From Leptonema sp964619535 (GTDB lineage Bacteria > Spirochaetota > Leptospiria > Leptospirales > Leptonemataceae), in contig CAZUEX010000004.1 of assembly GCA_964619535.1 (NCBI GenBank), positions 195,814 through 259,813 on the forward strand: DNA of 64,000 nt. The letters run 5' to 3'. A program made the translations under genes and the position numbers. The number at the start of each line of letters is the position of its first letter. Position 1 is the stretch's first letter. A model generated the notes under the pieces. That model was not told where the DNA came from. It did no database searches and saw only the letters and a program-made list of their open reading frames with translations. This document shows, piece after piece, positions 9,156 through 18,088 of the stretch.

Positions 9156-9609
9156 ACTGGTTACAGACCCGGCCATTATCGATCAGGTATTGCAGGCCGT
9201 TCCGCAGAGGCCGCCTTTTCGGTTTATTGATCGTATCGTGGAACTTTCAGAAGATCATATCATAGGAACCTATACCTATAAGCAGGATGAGTTCTTCTAT
9301 GCAGGTCATTTCCCGGGACATCCGGTAACGCCTGGTGTCATTCTACTTGAAACGATGGCACAGACAGGCGTGGTTGCTCTCGGCATCTATAATGCCCTGA
9401 AAAAGGGCGAGAACCTGAATCAGATTTCCCTTTTTACGGATGCCGAGGTCGACTTTGCTGCCATGGTTCTGCCCGGAGAAACGGTGACGATAAAGAGCGA
9501 GAAGATTTTTCTTCGAAGAGGAAAGATACGGTCAAAGGTTGATGTGTACAAAGAGGACGGAAAACTGGCCGCCTCAGGAACCCTGTCGGGAATGGGAGTA
9601 ACATTATGA
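9145..9609 (+). CDS. FabZ-like hotdog-fold 3-hydroxyacyl-ACP dehydratase
   Basis: The 154-aa hotdog protein carries the dehydratase motif GHFPGHPVTPGVILLETMAQ with catalytic His and Glu, and begins with RPPFRFIDRIVEL as in FabZ. It should dehydrate 3-hydroxyacyl-ACP to trans-2-enoyl-ACP. GGAGGA four bases before the ATG sets the start. Its stop overlaps the ATG of the ketosynthase (ATGA). Confidence 0.85.
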   Translation: MAAELVTDPAIIDQVLQAVPQRPPFRFIDRIVELSEDHIIGTYTYKQDEFFYAGHFPGHPVTPGVILLETMAQTGVVALGIYNALKKGENLNQISLFTDAEVDFAAMVLPGETVTIKSEKIFLRRGKIRSKVDVYKEDGKLAASGTLSGMGVTL

Positions 9610-10886
9610 GCAGACGAGTCGTAGTAACAGGTGTAGGAGTCATTACCTCAAACGGTCATGGTAAAGAAGAATTTTCCGCTGCTCTTCGCGAAGGGAAAAG
9701 TGGCATACGTTTTCGTCAGGAAATTGCCGATCTGAAGTTCGCATGTCAGGTCGGCGGATGGATTGATCGCGAAGTGCTGATGAAGAAGGCAGAAGGCTAC
9801 TTCTCTGATGAAAGCCTGCTTGCCATGAATGAAATCATGATCCTTGCCGGTATTGCTGCCGTCGATGCATGGCGGGATGCGGGCTACGAAGTTCCCGATC
9901 CAAAGGATGACCACGTGAACTGGGATGCAGGCTGTATCGTTGGCCTGGGTCTTTCCGGTATGGAAACGATCGCAGAAAAGGTGATTCCACGTATCGACGA
10001 AGGCAAGGTGAAGCGTCTTGGCTCGACGATGGTGGAGCAGATTATGGCCTCTTCGGTATCGGCCAAGATCGGTGGTTTACTTGCCCTGGGGAATCAATCC
10101 TCGTCGAACTCCAGTGCATGCAACACAGGAACGGAAGCCATCATCATGGGCTATGACCGCATCCGTCATGGCGACGCAGACCGTATGGTTGTCGGTGGAG
10201 CAGAGTCATCGTCGCGTTACGTCTGGGGAGCCTTCGATGCTATGAGGGTTCTCAGCTCAAAATACAATGACACACCCGAGAAGGCCTCACGTCCGATGAG
10301 TGCTTCCAGTGCCGGCTTCGTTCCTGGTTCAGGTTCGGGTGTTCTGTTGCTTGAAAGCCTGGAAAGTGCGCAGAAGCGCGGAGCGAAGATCTATGCAGAA
10401 GTGCTGGGAGCCCATCTGAACTGTGGCGGACACAGGAACGGGGGTAGCATGACATTTCCCAATCCGGAGTCCGTACAGATTGCAATCAAAGAAGCCATTC
10501 GCAAGGCGGGAATTCAGCCGGAAGAAATCGATGCCATAAACGGCCACCTGACGGCAACGATGGCCGATCCTGTAGAGGTGAATAACTGGGCCCAGGCCCT
10601 TGGCCTGCCCGCCGATAAGTTCCCGCACATTCAATCCACAAAATCGATGATCGGCCACTGTCTTGGTGCTGCAGGATCTATCGAATCAGCGGCCGTTATG
10701 TATCAGCTGGAGCAGGGCTTCCTGCACAGGTCGATTAACTGCGAGGATCTTCACGAGAAGATCCAGCCCTATGAAAAAAGCGTGCTGCAATCGACGCTCG
10801 ATAAACAGGCGCGCATCTTTGCCAAGGCCAGCTTTGGTTTCGGCGATGTGAACGGATGCGTGATCTACAAAAAATGGGAGGGATAA
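9606..10886 (+). CDS. 3-oxoacyl-ACP synthase (KAS I/II, FabB/FabF family)
   Basis: This 426-aa thiolase-fold condensing enzyme has the Cys-His-His triad: Cys172 in SSACNTG, His in NGHLTATMADP, and His in KSMIGHCLGAAG. It condenses malonyl-ACP with acyl-ACP, extending the chain by two carbons. It is the only ketosynthase in the cluster and no FabH is seen, so initiation must be supplied elsewhere or the pathway elongates existing chains. Assignment to FabB or FabF cannot be settled by eye. Confidence 0.85.
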   Translation: MSRRVVVTGVGVITSNGHGKEEFSAALREGKSGIRFRQEIADLKFACQVGGWIDREVLMKKAEGYFSDESLLAMNEIMILAGIAAVDAWRDAGYEVPDPKDDHVNWDAGCIVGLGLSGMETIAEKVIPRIDEGKVKRLGSTMVEQIMASSVSAKIGGLLALGNQSSSNSSACNTGTEAIIMGYDRIRHGDADRMVVGGAESSSRYVWGAFDAMRVLSSKYNDTPEKASRPMSASSAGFVPGSGSGVLLLESLESAQKRGAKIYAEVLGAHLNCGGHRNGGSMTFPNPESVQIAIKEAIRKAGIQPEEIDAINGHLTATMADPVEVNNWAQALGLPADKFPHIQSTKSMIGHCLGAAGSIESAAVMYQLEQGFLHRSINCEDLHEKIQPYEKSVLQSTLDKQARIFAKASFGFGDVNGCVIYKKWEG

Positions 10887-10927
10887 CTCCCGCGTGATCC
10901 TTTATCAATCCATATCAGGAGAAATTA

Positions 10928-11173
10928 ATGGAACAGAAGGAAATAATGGAAAAGGTCTTGAAGATTCTCGGACCGTATGCCAAAAACAAAGATGCTCTTG
11001 CCGCGGCTAACGAAGGCACGAACATCCTGACAGATCTGGAAGTGAACTCTTCCCGTCTGGTCGACATCATCCTTGCTTTTGAGGATGAGTTCGATATTGA
11101 AGTCGAAGATGGCGAGGCCGACAAGGTGAATACCGTCGGTGCCGCTGTTGAGATGATCAAGAACAAGCTCTGA
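10928..11173 (+). CDS. Acyl carrier protein
   Basis: This acidic 81-aa helical protein matches the ACP fold. The phosphopantetheine site is LEVNSSRLVDI, where Ser41 occupies the place of the Ser in the usual DSL motif and the preceding Asp is replaced by Asn. The later segment FEDEFDIEVEDGEADKVNTV corresponds to helices II-III. It should carry intermediates for the surrounding enzymes. AGGAG precedes the ATG. The atypical motif suggests a dedicated ACP rather than the housekeeping AcpP. Confidence 0.82.
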   Translation: MEQKEIMEKVLKILGPYAKNKDALAAANEGTNILTDLEVNSSRLVDIILAFEDEFDIEVEDGEADKVNTVGAAVEMIKNKL

Positions 11174-11181
11174 GAATGTTG

Positions 11182-11204
11182 CCGGGCAGGTATTGCCTGC
11201 CCGG
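11182..11204 (+). promoter_or_regulatory. Intercistronic hairpin after the ACP gene
   Basis: A perfect 9-bp stem CCGGGCAGG/CCTGCCCGG with a five-base loop lies just after the ACP stop. No U-tract follows, so it is more likely an RNA-stability or processing element than a full terminator. It could raise ACP mRNA relative to the downstream genes. That role is inference. Confidence 0.5.
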
Positions 11205-11238
11205 ACCTACTCCAGACCATTGCAATCCAGAGGATAAC

Positions 11239-11985
11239 ATGCGCCAGGACATGCCTTCTTTTGCCAGATACCTGCTCTGGCAGCGTCTGCTGGGCTGGCT
11301 TGCCTTTCCGGTTCTGGGAGTGGTTCTGGTTCTGGTGATGCGCCTGGTCGGACGCTATTCTATACGCGATGTAAAGACCGTTCGGCGCGAGTTTCGACGC
11401 ATCGTGCGCGAAAATCCGTCTTTGCTGATATGTCCCAACCATCTCACGATGGTGGACTCTGCCATTATACAGTGGGCTCTGGCCTCGAATACGTTCTACT
11501 TCTTTCATTACCGAAAACTGCCGTGGAATATACCGGCTGTTGAGAACTTCCGTCATAGCTTCTGGCTGCGTCTGATCGTATACCTGACGAAATGCATACC
11601 GATCGATCGAAAAGGATCGCCCGAGCACCGGGAAGGAGTTCTGGATCGAATGACATGGCTGCTTCGTCGCGGTGATCCTATCCTGCTTTTTCCAGAAGGG
11701 AGGCGTTCACAGACCGGTCGACTCGACCTCGAAGGAGCGGCTTACGGCACGGGACTGTTGCTGCAGCGAGTGCCAGATGCTGCCGTGCTGTGCATCTACC
11801 TGCGCGGTGATCATCAGGAGAAAAAATCCAGCCTGCCTGTTAAGGGAGAGCGATTTTCCCTGTCGATGCGTCTTATAAAGCCGGTCACCGAATATAAGGG
11901 GATGCGGGCACAGAAGGACCTGTCACACCAGATTCTTTCTGTGCTGCAGTCCCTGGAAGACGACTACTTTGGTCGAAATGCCTGA
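11239..11985 (+). CDS. PlsC-like 1-acylglycerol-phosphate acyltransferase family protein
   Basis: This 248-aa membrane-associated acyltransferase carries the NHx4D motif (NHLTMVD, near residue 67) and the FPEGRRSQTG block, the two glycerolipid acyltransferase hallmarks. An N-terminal hydrophobic segment (LAFPVLGVVLVLVM) should anchor it. The ATG at 11239 is chosen because AGAGGA precedes it; an in-frame ATG at 11176 would place the intercistronic hairpin inside the gene. It probably transfers the chains made by the cluster onto a phospholipid precursor or another acceptor. Confidence 0.78.
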   Translation: MRQDMPSFARYLLWQRLLGWLAFPVLGVVLVLVMRLVGRYSIRDVKTVRREFRRIVRENPSLLICPNHLTMVDSAIIQWALASNTFYFFHYRKLPWNIPAVENFRHSFWLRLIVYLTKCIPIDRKGSPEHREGVLDRMTWLLRRGDPILLFPEGRRSQTGRLDLEGAAYGTGLLLQRVPDAAVLCIYLRGDHQEKKSSLPVKGERFSLSMRLIKPVTEYKGMRAQKDLSHQILSVLQSLEDDYFGRNA

Positions 11986-11997
11986 AAGTGAGGACCT

Positions 11998-12705
11998 ATG
12001 GGTATTTTTTTACGGGATCCGCACTTTGTATTCGGGAACGATGTCGTGGACCTGCTTGAAGAGAAAGACCGATCCCGTGCCTTTTTACAGCGCTATGTTC
12101 GTAAAATCTGTACCGAGGGTGAGGCCTCTTTTTTAGAGGCAGAAGAAGACTTTGAACTGGCGCTGTGGAAGATCTGGGCCCTGAAGGAAAGTGCCTTCAA
12201 GGCGGTGCACCGACGGGACCGAAGTCGATCCTTTCGCTACAGAGAGCTTGAAGTGCAAAGGGGATTTCAAGCCGTCTACGATCATGGCACGGGCCTTCTG
12301 CTTTCTGCTACCGTCTTCTTTCAAAAAGAAGGAAAGCGTCAGTCCGTCTTCGGCGTTGCCTGGTCTTCTTCTGAAACCGATGCCCTGCTTGTAAGCTGGA
12401 TCGACGTGGCCCGCGGCGTCAATCTGTCGCGCGAGGTGCGCGAGCAGGCCGCAGACATATTGCGAAAGCTTGAGATCAATGTCTCTGCCGATGTGGTGCA
12501 GCGCTACCCCGCTCCCGAAGGGGACCTGTTGCCGCCCGTTCTTGCCCTGCCACTGGGGGAAGCTCCTGTGTCTTTATCCCATCATGGCCGCCTTGTGATG
12601 ACGACCATGCATCTGCATGCCGATGTGGAGTCGCATCTGCAGCCCTGGAAGGCACGACCGGTCTGGCGTGATGGCCGCCGTATTTTCTATCTGCCAGCTC
12701 TTTGA
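11998..12705 (+). CDS. 4'-phosphopantetheinyl transferase family protein
   Basis: This 235-aa protein has the two PPTase signatures: GNDVVDLLEE (about 13-22, metal-binding Asp) and WALKESAFKA (about 60-69, the (W/F)xxKE motif). It transfers phosphopantetheine from CoA to the Ser of an ACP. Placed at the end of the fab cluster, it most likely activates the atypical ACP at 10928. It is larger than AcpS (about 120 aa), and the two-half architecture resembles Sfp-type enzymes. Confidence 0.75.
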   Translation: MGIFLRDPHFVFGNDVVDLLEEKDRSRAFLQRYVRKICTEGEASFLEAEEDFELALWKIWALKESAFKAVHRRDRSRSFRYRELEVQRGFQAVYDHGTGLLLSATVFFQKEGKRQSVFGVAWSSSETDALLVSWIDVARGVNLSREVREQAADILRKLEINVSADVVQRYPAPEGDLLPPVLALPLGEAPVSLSHHGRLVMTTMHLHADVESHLQPWKARPVWRDGRRIFYLPAL

Positions 12706-12831
12706 AAGAAGATAAAGAAGAAAAGAAGACGGCCGTAAATTCCGACCTGCTGCAATCCGATACTAAAACCAGCACCGGCGGCAAAATATACACAGAGCCG
12801 GGAAGTGAGTTACCGGATGAAGGAGTGAGCC

Positions 12832-13023
12832 ATGAGCCCCAGCCTTCTCCTCGAGCGAGAAAAACCTGTTCTGCGTCCACAGACGAAAGAACGAGCAGCA
12901 GCGATTAAGTCAGGAGTCAAGCCCCTGCCTGTTGTAGACGAGCGCACCGGAATAGCGTTCCGCTGTCGTTGCGCCAATCCGCAGGGCCGACACGACGAAC
13001 ACTGCATCTACAACCTGGTATAA
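12832..13023 (+). CDS. Small protein with Cys/His-rich C-terminus
   Basis: This 63-aa reading frame has a good ribosome site (AAGGAG, six to seven bases before the ATG). The second half, FRCRCANPQGRHDEHCIY, has a CxC and a HxxxC pattern that could bind a metal. I do not recognise a family. A second overlapping frame starting at TTG 12702 is low-complexity and less convincing. Confidence 0.4.
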   Translation: MSPSLLLEREKPVLRPQTKERAAAIKSGVKPLPVVDERTGIAFRCRCANPQGRHDEHCIYNLV

Positions 13024-13026
13024 CCA

Positions 13027-13785
13027 TCACAGGCCGACATGGAATCCGGCTCGCCAGCCGGTGTCCCACACGGTGGCCCTTCTGTGTAGAGCGGTGTAGT
13101 CCTGCCACATTACCTGGTAAAGGTCTGCGTATCCCTCTATTACGAGGGCAAGCGTCCTCTCTTGATTGAGAGCAATCTGCAGACCGGCGGAAGATGCGAA
13201 AAGGCCGTTAGCCGTATTCTCTTCTATGGGCGCCGAGATGCCGAGACGCAGAAAAGGCTGCACATACCAGCTTTCAGGTCTGATCCACATATCGGCTGAC
13301 AGCATGAAGTTCGGTGACAGGCTCATAGAGCGTCGTTGTTGATTGAAGTAGAGCTCTGCCAGGTACAGGCTTCCTGCCGGGTACAGAAAACCTTTACCGC
13401 CATCCTGCAATTGCCGGTAGTACTCGGTCATGTTCTCGGGTGGAAGATTGTATACCCGGGTAAATGAGCCAGTGGTTGAAAAGCCAAAGGCAAACCACTT
13501 ACCGGTAGAAGCGAGGAAGCTGATGCGGCCCGAGCTGGATCGGACCTCCGGCCTCTGACCTGGCAGGTAAAGCTCGATGAGTGTGCGGTTCACGTTCTTC
13601 GATTCCAGCGATCGCAGAAGTGCTTCCGTCTGGAGCTGGTTCAAATAGGGGTCATTCATACGATGGGCCCAGGGGGACCAGCCTTCACCACCAAGCAGCT
13701 GCAGCCCGACGATGGCATTGCTGTCAGGGTGCAGAGAAGCGAAAGGGGGAAGGAATAGCAGAAGCAGTAAGAGGGAGTATCTCAA
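13027..13785 (-). CDS. Probable outer-membrane/secreted beta-rich protein
   Basis: The open frame continues upstream through a tRNA-Leu gene, so the real start is after it. TTG at 13785 gives a 252-aa protein beginning with a signal peptide (LRYSLLLLLLFLPPFASL). The body has alternating aromatic and polar residues (KWFAFGFSTTGSF, ESWYVQPFLRLGIS) and ends in a possible outer-membrane beta-strand (GWRAGFHVGL). It is probably a small beta-barrel or periplasmic protein of unknown role. No clear ribosome site is seen. Confidence 0.5.
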   Translation of the reverse strand: MRYSLLLLLLFLPPFASLHPDSNAIVGLQLLGGEGWSPWAHRMNDPYLNQLQTEALLRSLESKNVNRTLIELYLPGQRPEVRSSSGRISFLASTGKWFAFGFSTTGSFTRVYNLPPENMTEYYRQLQDGGKGFLYPAGSLYLAELYFNQQRRSMSLSPNFMLSADMWIRPESWYVQPFLRLGISAPIEENTANGLFASSAGLQIALNQERTLALVIEGYADLYQVMWQDYTALHRRATVWDTGWRAGFHVGL

Positions 13786-13791
13786 CGAAAG

Positions 13792-13875
13792 TACCGGAGG
13801 TCGGACTCGAACCGACACGAGATCGCTCTCGGTAGATTTTGAATCTACTGTGTCTACCAGTTTCACCACTCCGGC
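13792..13875 (-). tRNA. tRNA-Leu (CAA)
   Basis: A minus-strand cloverleaf has acceptor GCCGGAG/CTCCGGT and anticodon stem GTAGA/TCTAC with loop TTCAAAA (anticodon CAA). It has the long variable arm (CGAGAGCGATCTCG) of a class II tRNA, and T-arm TTCGAGT. CCA is not encoded. Confidence 0.95.
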
Positions 13876-13926
13876 ATTCGTTGACGGGATGAGCATTCTC
13901 GGGTAGCGTTGACTGTAAACAAAAAT

Positions 13927-14664
13927 ATGTTCTATGTATACCGCACTTTTGAAGAGTTTCGCAGCCGGCCGGCCCGGATCGAACTTGTAACTGAAGAGAT
14001 CCAGCATCTGAAGGCTCGTCGGCTCGATGAAGAAGCGGAGATCATCGTCTGCGACGGCCGCGGACGGACTGCTCCGGCACGCCTTGTTCGCCAGATGGTT
14101 TCGCGCAGGGAACAGTGGTCGGCCGTGGTGGACTACGACCGCCAGAGCTATACCGATGCTCCGGAACGCATCGTTTACTGTGCCCTGCCCAAAGGCAGCA
14201 GGGTTGATCTGATCCTGGAGAAGGGCACGGAGCTCGGTATGACGCGGTTTATTCCCGTTCGGTTTGAGCGTTCGGTGCGCGAAAGCTATCCGGAAGAACG
14301 AGCCATGCGCATTGCAAGGCAGGCTGCCGGACAGAGTCAACGCTGTCATGTTCCTGTCTTTGAAGCGGCCATTGATTTTGAAGAATTGCTCAATCGTGTA
14401 GAAGGTTCGATAGAAGCCTGTATGTTCTTGCTACTCGATCCTTCGGGTAGGGCTGCAACGGATTTGCTTCCGCGGAAAAGTGAAGCACAGCAGGCCATTC
14501 GTTCCCATGCCATCGTCGTTGGTCCGGAAGGCGGCATTACAGAGCTGGAAAGAACGGCACTTCTGGAAAAAGGAGCTCTGCCCGTGGCACTGGCCGATGG
14601 CATATTGCGTATAGAGACGGCGGCCCTGGCCGGTCTCAGCTACCTGAATCTATTGCAGGCCTGA
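13927..14664 (+). CDS. rsmE: 16S rRNA (uracil(1498)-N(3))-methyltransferase RsmE
   Basis: This 245-aa SPOUT-family methyltransferase shows the diagnostic knot motifs GPEGGITELE and LADGILRIETAALAGL near the C-terminus. RsmE methylates N3 of U1498 in 16S rRNA using S-adenosylmethionine. The ATG at 13927 (MFYVYRTF) gives the usual family start; the in-frame TTG at 13909 adds six residues. The 3' end overlaps the convergent DUF454 gene by 15 bases. Confidence 0.9.
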   Translation: MFYVYRTFEEFRSRPARIELVTEEIQHLKARRLDEEAEIIVCDGRGRTAPARLVRQMVSRREQWSAVVDYDRQSYTDAPERIVYCALPKGSRVDLILEKGTELGMTRFIPVRFERSVRESYPEERAMRIARQAAGQSQRCHVPVFEAAIDFEELLNRVEGSIEACMFLLLDPSGRAATDLLPRKSEAQQAIRSHAIVVGPEGGITELERTALLEKGALPVALADGILRIETAALAGLSYLNLLQA

Positions 14665-15096
14665 GCGGGAATCGGGGATCGCTGCCTGGCGCTTTCGCGT
14701 TGGAATACGCCATATATAGATGGCAACCGTAAGACCGATGGCGGCAACGAGAATCTTAACCGGTAGCAGCGGAATAAAGAAGACAACGGAGCTGATGATC
14801 GTGATGGCAAGCGTACTCAGGGCAAAGACCTTCGTGCCAGGCGTTAACGTACGTTCGATCCGCCACTGGTGGATATACGGTCCCAGGTATCGGTGGTTCA
14901 TCAGGGCATTGTAGAACCGCACCGAGCTTCGGGCATAACACAGGGCTGTTAAGAGCAGAAATGGCGTTGTCGGCAGGACGGGCAGAACGATACCCGCTAT
15001 GCCCAATCCAAGACTGATCGTGCCGGTGGTGATCAAAACGATGCGTATAATACGACTGCGAACGGGATTGGTTTCGTGTGAGAAATCTCGCTGCAT
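14650..15096 (-). CDS. DUF454 (YbaN-like) inner-membrane protein
   Basis: This 148-aa membrane protein has the DUF454 core: hydrophobic segments around TISLGLGIAGIVLPVLPTTP, the motif SSVRFYNALMNHRYLGPYI, and two further membrane helices. It is similar to E. coli YbaN, whose function is not known. The frame extends upstream to 15294, but only the part from ATG 15096 matches the family. Confidence 0.8.
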   Translation of the reverse strand: MQRDFSHETNPVRSRIIRIVLITTGTISLGLGIAGIVLPVLPTTPFLLLTALCYARSSVRFYNALMNHRYLGPYIHQWRIERTLTPGTKVFALSTLAITIISSVVFFIPLLPVKILVAAIGLTVAIYIWRIPTRKRQAAIPDSRSGLQ

Positions 15097-15273
15097 GATG
15101 ATTGTCGGGTCACTTTCTGCTTTCAAAGAAGGAAGGCCCGGGGGCTCTGTCGACGAAAAAAGCACGGGTCGGCTCTTTCTAACGTAAGCGGCGGCAGGGC
15201 TCCCCTCTTCAAATATCAATAAAACACATTGACAGCATCTCTTGCCAGAACATGCTCCGGAATTGGGGGGGAC

Positions 15274-18057
15274 ATGCTGACCGAATTTTATCATTCCCTG
15301 CAGAAGAGCATTGGCACAGAGAAGGTGTTAACCCGATGGATCGACCGTCTGGCCCTATCGTCGGATGCCAGCTTCTACAGCCTTGTTCCGGCCTGCATCG
15401 TTCGACCGAGGTCGGTGCAGGATGTGGCCCTGTTGCTGCGTCTTTCTTCAAAATACCGCATACCATTGACATTTCGGGCAGCAGGAACAAGCCTTTCAGG
15501 GCAGGCCATTACCGACAGCGTTCTCGTTGATATCAGTCGGTCTTTTCGGACGATTCAGATCATCGATGAAGGCCGCAGTATTCGGTTGCAGCCCGGAGTG
15601 ACCGGTCAGCGGGCCAATGATCATCTGCGCACTTATGGTCGCAAAATCGGGCCGGATCCTGCCAGCATACAGGCGGCCATGCTTGGAGGCATCCTGGCAA
15701 ACAATTCAAGTGGCATGTGCTGTGGTGTGGTTAACAATGCCTATCATACGTTGCAGGCGATGACCTTCGTTTTGCCCGACGGCAGCATTTACAGAACAGA
15801 TGCAGAAGGTGAGGCGGAGCGGCTGCAAGAAGAACAACCTGCCATTTGCAAGGGGCTCCTTTCGATTCGCCGTCGTATCATGGCCGATAAGGAAATTTAC
15901 GAACGCCTTCGGCAGAAGTATCGCATCAAAAATACCGTTGGTTATGCGATGAATGCTTTTGTCGATTTTGAAAGCCCGCTTGATATTCTCGCCCACCTGA
16001 TGATTGGAAGCGAGGGGACGCTTGGCTTTATTGCCGAGGCCACCCTAAAAACCATTCCCGCTGCAAAGCACAGATTAACCGCACTGCTGCTTTTTCCCGA
16101 TCTATATGCGGCGGGAGAGGCCGTGCCCCGGCTGCTTGATGCTGCAGCCGTTGAAATCATGGATCGCAGTGCCATCCGCAGCATTGAGGCAAAGGCCGGA
16201 TCCCTTTCTGAAACGTTGATGCAGGCACCGTCGGATGCAGCGGCCCTCCTTGTGGAATTCGAGTTTTCGTCAGAGGCAGAGATGAAGCAGGCAGGACTCG
16301 ATATCAAAGAGCGTTTTGAGGACTTCTCTCTTCTTGTTCCGCCTGCCATAACGGATGAGCCATCGGAGCAGGCACTTTTCTGGAGCCTTCGCAAGGGGAT
16401 GTATCCCTCTGTGGGATCGCTTCGCCCAAAAGGCAGCACTGCCATCATTGAAGATATTGCCGTACCCGTTTCGCATCTGGCAGATCTCTGTGTCGATCTA
16501 CAGGCCCTCTTTGCAAAGTATGGATATACAGAGGCAATTCTATTCGGGCATGCAAAAGACGGCAATCTGCACTTTGTGATTACGCCTTCCTTCCCCTCTG
16601 GAGCAGAGGTAAGGCGCTATGAAGGACTGATGAACGATGTCGTTGAGCTTGTCATTCATAAATACGACGGATCCCTGAAGGGAGAGCACGGCACAGGACG
16701 CAATATGGCTCCCTTTGTAGAAACGGAGTGGGGTGAAAAGATCTATGACCTCATGAAAGAGGTAAAGCAGCTTGTGGATCCTCTTAATGTTTGCAACCCC
16801 GGCGTTATTGTGAATCCCGATCGTCGCGTGCATCTGGCCAACCTGAAACCGTTACCCGCCATCCATGACGAGGTCGATCTCTGCATTGAATGCGGGTTCT
16901 GCGAAAGTCGTTGCCCGAGTCGCGATCTTACGCTTACGCCGAGGCAGCGTATCGTCGTGCAGAGACATCTCAAAAATGGCGTCGATGATTCCGTTCGCGG
17001 GGAGGTCCTGCAGGATTATACGTATGAAGGGATCGATACCTGTGCCACCGATGGACTGTGTGCTCTTGCCTGTCCGGTTGGCATCGATACGGGGCGTTAC
17101 ATCAAAGACCTGCGCTCCGTACACCGCGGAGGCCTTTCGAAACGGATGGCCCTGTTTGTATCATCCCATATGAAGATGATGAGCCGTCTGATATCATGGT
17201 CGCTTCGTCCTGTTGCGTTGCCAGGGGTTAGCCAATCGATACGGTTTATGACCGCTTTACTGCGGCCGGTCATTCGTCTTCCACGATTGCCGGGATCTCT
17301 GCGCAGCGCCAGGCCTGTTGTCTCCCGGAATGCGGCAGAGGCAGATTTTATCTATTTCCAGACCTGCATCTCTCGGTCGATGGGTGGTTACGCCGATGCC
17401 CCCTCTGTTGGAGAAACAATGGATCGTCTGGCCGGCAAGGCCGGATTAAGGATGCGCACGGTCGTTGATGGCCATTGTTGTGGGATGCCTCTGGCCTCGA
17501 AAGGATTTCCGGAAGCGGCCGAGAAGACTCTTGCAGAGCTTGTCGATCATCTGTACCGGTTAACGGAGGGTGGGGCGATTCCGGTTGTTCTGGATACATC
17601 CTCATGCACGTATACCCTGATACAGAAGGCAAAAGCAGATGATTCTACCGGCCAGAGGCTGCGTTCGTTGCAGATTGTGGATTCTGTGAACTTTGCCTCG
17701 GAATGGTTGCTCCCCCGGCTTCATATCGTGGGCAGACAGTCCAGGATAGCCCTGCATCCCACTTGTGCATCGCAGAAGATGAATCATCAGGCGGCAATGC
17801 AAAAACTGGCCGAGGCCTGTGCGGAAGAGGTTGTGATCCCCCTTGGAGCCGGATGCTGTGGTATGGCCGGCGACAGAGGCATGCTCTATCCTGAGTTAAC
17901 CGAGTCGGCAACGAGGGAAGAAGCACGACAGGTAATAGAGGCACGATGCTCGGGGTATTACAGCTCTGCTCGCACATGTGAAATAGCCCTAACGGAAGCA
18001 ACGGGGCATTCGTATTATTCTATTCTGCACCTGCTCGACAGGGCTACCGAAGAATGA
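15274..18057 (+). CDS. FAD-linked oxidase fused to Fe-S/CCG domains (D-lactate/2-hydroxyacid dehydrogenase-like)
   Basis: This 927-aa protein joins a GlcD-like flavin domain to a GlpC-like domain. About 35-220 is the FAD-binding PCMH fold (RPRSVQDVALLLR, RAAGTSLSGQA). The flavoprotein C-terminal domain runs to about 520 with GSLKGEHGTGRN. Two [4Fe-4S] motifs follow, CIECGFCESRCP and CATDGLCALACPVG. Two CCG motifs (HCCGMP, GCCGMAG) end the protein. Enzymes of this architecture (for example YdiJ) oxidise D-2-hydroxy acids such as D-lactate or D-2-hydroxyglutarate and pass electrons to the respiratory chain. A G-rich ribosome site precedes ATG 15274. Substrate cannot be read from sequence. Confidence 0.85.
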   Translation: MLTEFYHSLQKSIGTEKVLTRWIDRLALSSDASFYSLVPACIVRPRSVQDVALLLRLSSKYRIPLTFRAAGTSLSGQAITDSVLVDISRSFRTIQIIDEGRSIRLQPGVTGQRANDHLRTYGRKIGPDPASIQAAMLGGILANNSSGMCCGVVNNAYHTLQAMTFVLPDGSIYRTDAEGEAERLQEEQPAICKGLLSIRRRIMADKEIYERLRQKYRIKNTVGYAMNAFVDFESPLDILAHLMIGSEGTLGFIAEATLKTIPAAKHRLTALLLFPDLYAAGEAVPRLLDAAAVEIMDRSAIRSIEAKAGSLSETLMQAPSDAAALLVEFEFSSEAEMKQAGLDIKERFEDFSLLVPPAITDEPSEQALFWSLRKGMYPSVGSLRPKGSTAIIEDIAVPVSHLADLCVDLQALFAKYGYTEAILFGHAKDGNLHFVITPSFPSGAEVRRYEGLMNDVVELVIHKYDGSLKGEHGTGRNMAPFVETEWGEKIYDLMKEVKQLVDPLNVCNPGVIVNPDRRVHLANLKPLPAIHDEVDLCIECGFCESRCPSRDLTLTPRQRIVVQRHLKNGVDDSVRGEVLQDYTYEGIDTCATDGLCALACPVGIDTGRYIKDLRSVHRGGLSKRMALFVSSHMKMMSRLISWSLRPVALPGVSQSIRFMTALLRPVIRLPRLPGSLRSARPVVSRNAAEADFIYFQTCISRSMGGYADAPSVGETMDRLAGKAGLRMRTVVDGHCCGMPLASKGFPEAAEKTLAELVDHLYRLTEGGAIPVVLDTSSCTYTLIQKAKADDSTGQRLRSLQIVDSVNFASEWLLPRLHIVGRQSRIALHPTCASQKMNHQAAMQKLAEACAEEVVIPLGAGCCGMAGDRGMLYPELTESATREEARQVIEARCSGYYSSARTCEIALTEATGHSYYSILHLLDRATEE

Positions 18058-18088
18058 GATCATTAGATTGAGAACTGGAGGAGAGACA

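Noticed and set aside
12702..12908. 68-codon frame starting at TTG 12702
   Set aside because: Low-complexity hydrophilic sequence with a rare start, overlapping a better small frame that has a ribosome site.
13786..14349. Upstream extension of the beta-rich protein frame to 14349
   Set aside because: It reads through tRNA-Leu and antisense to rsmE; the signal peptide begins only after the tRNA.
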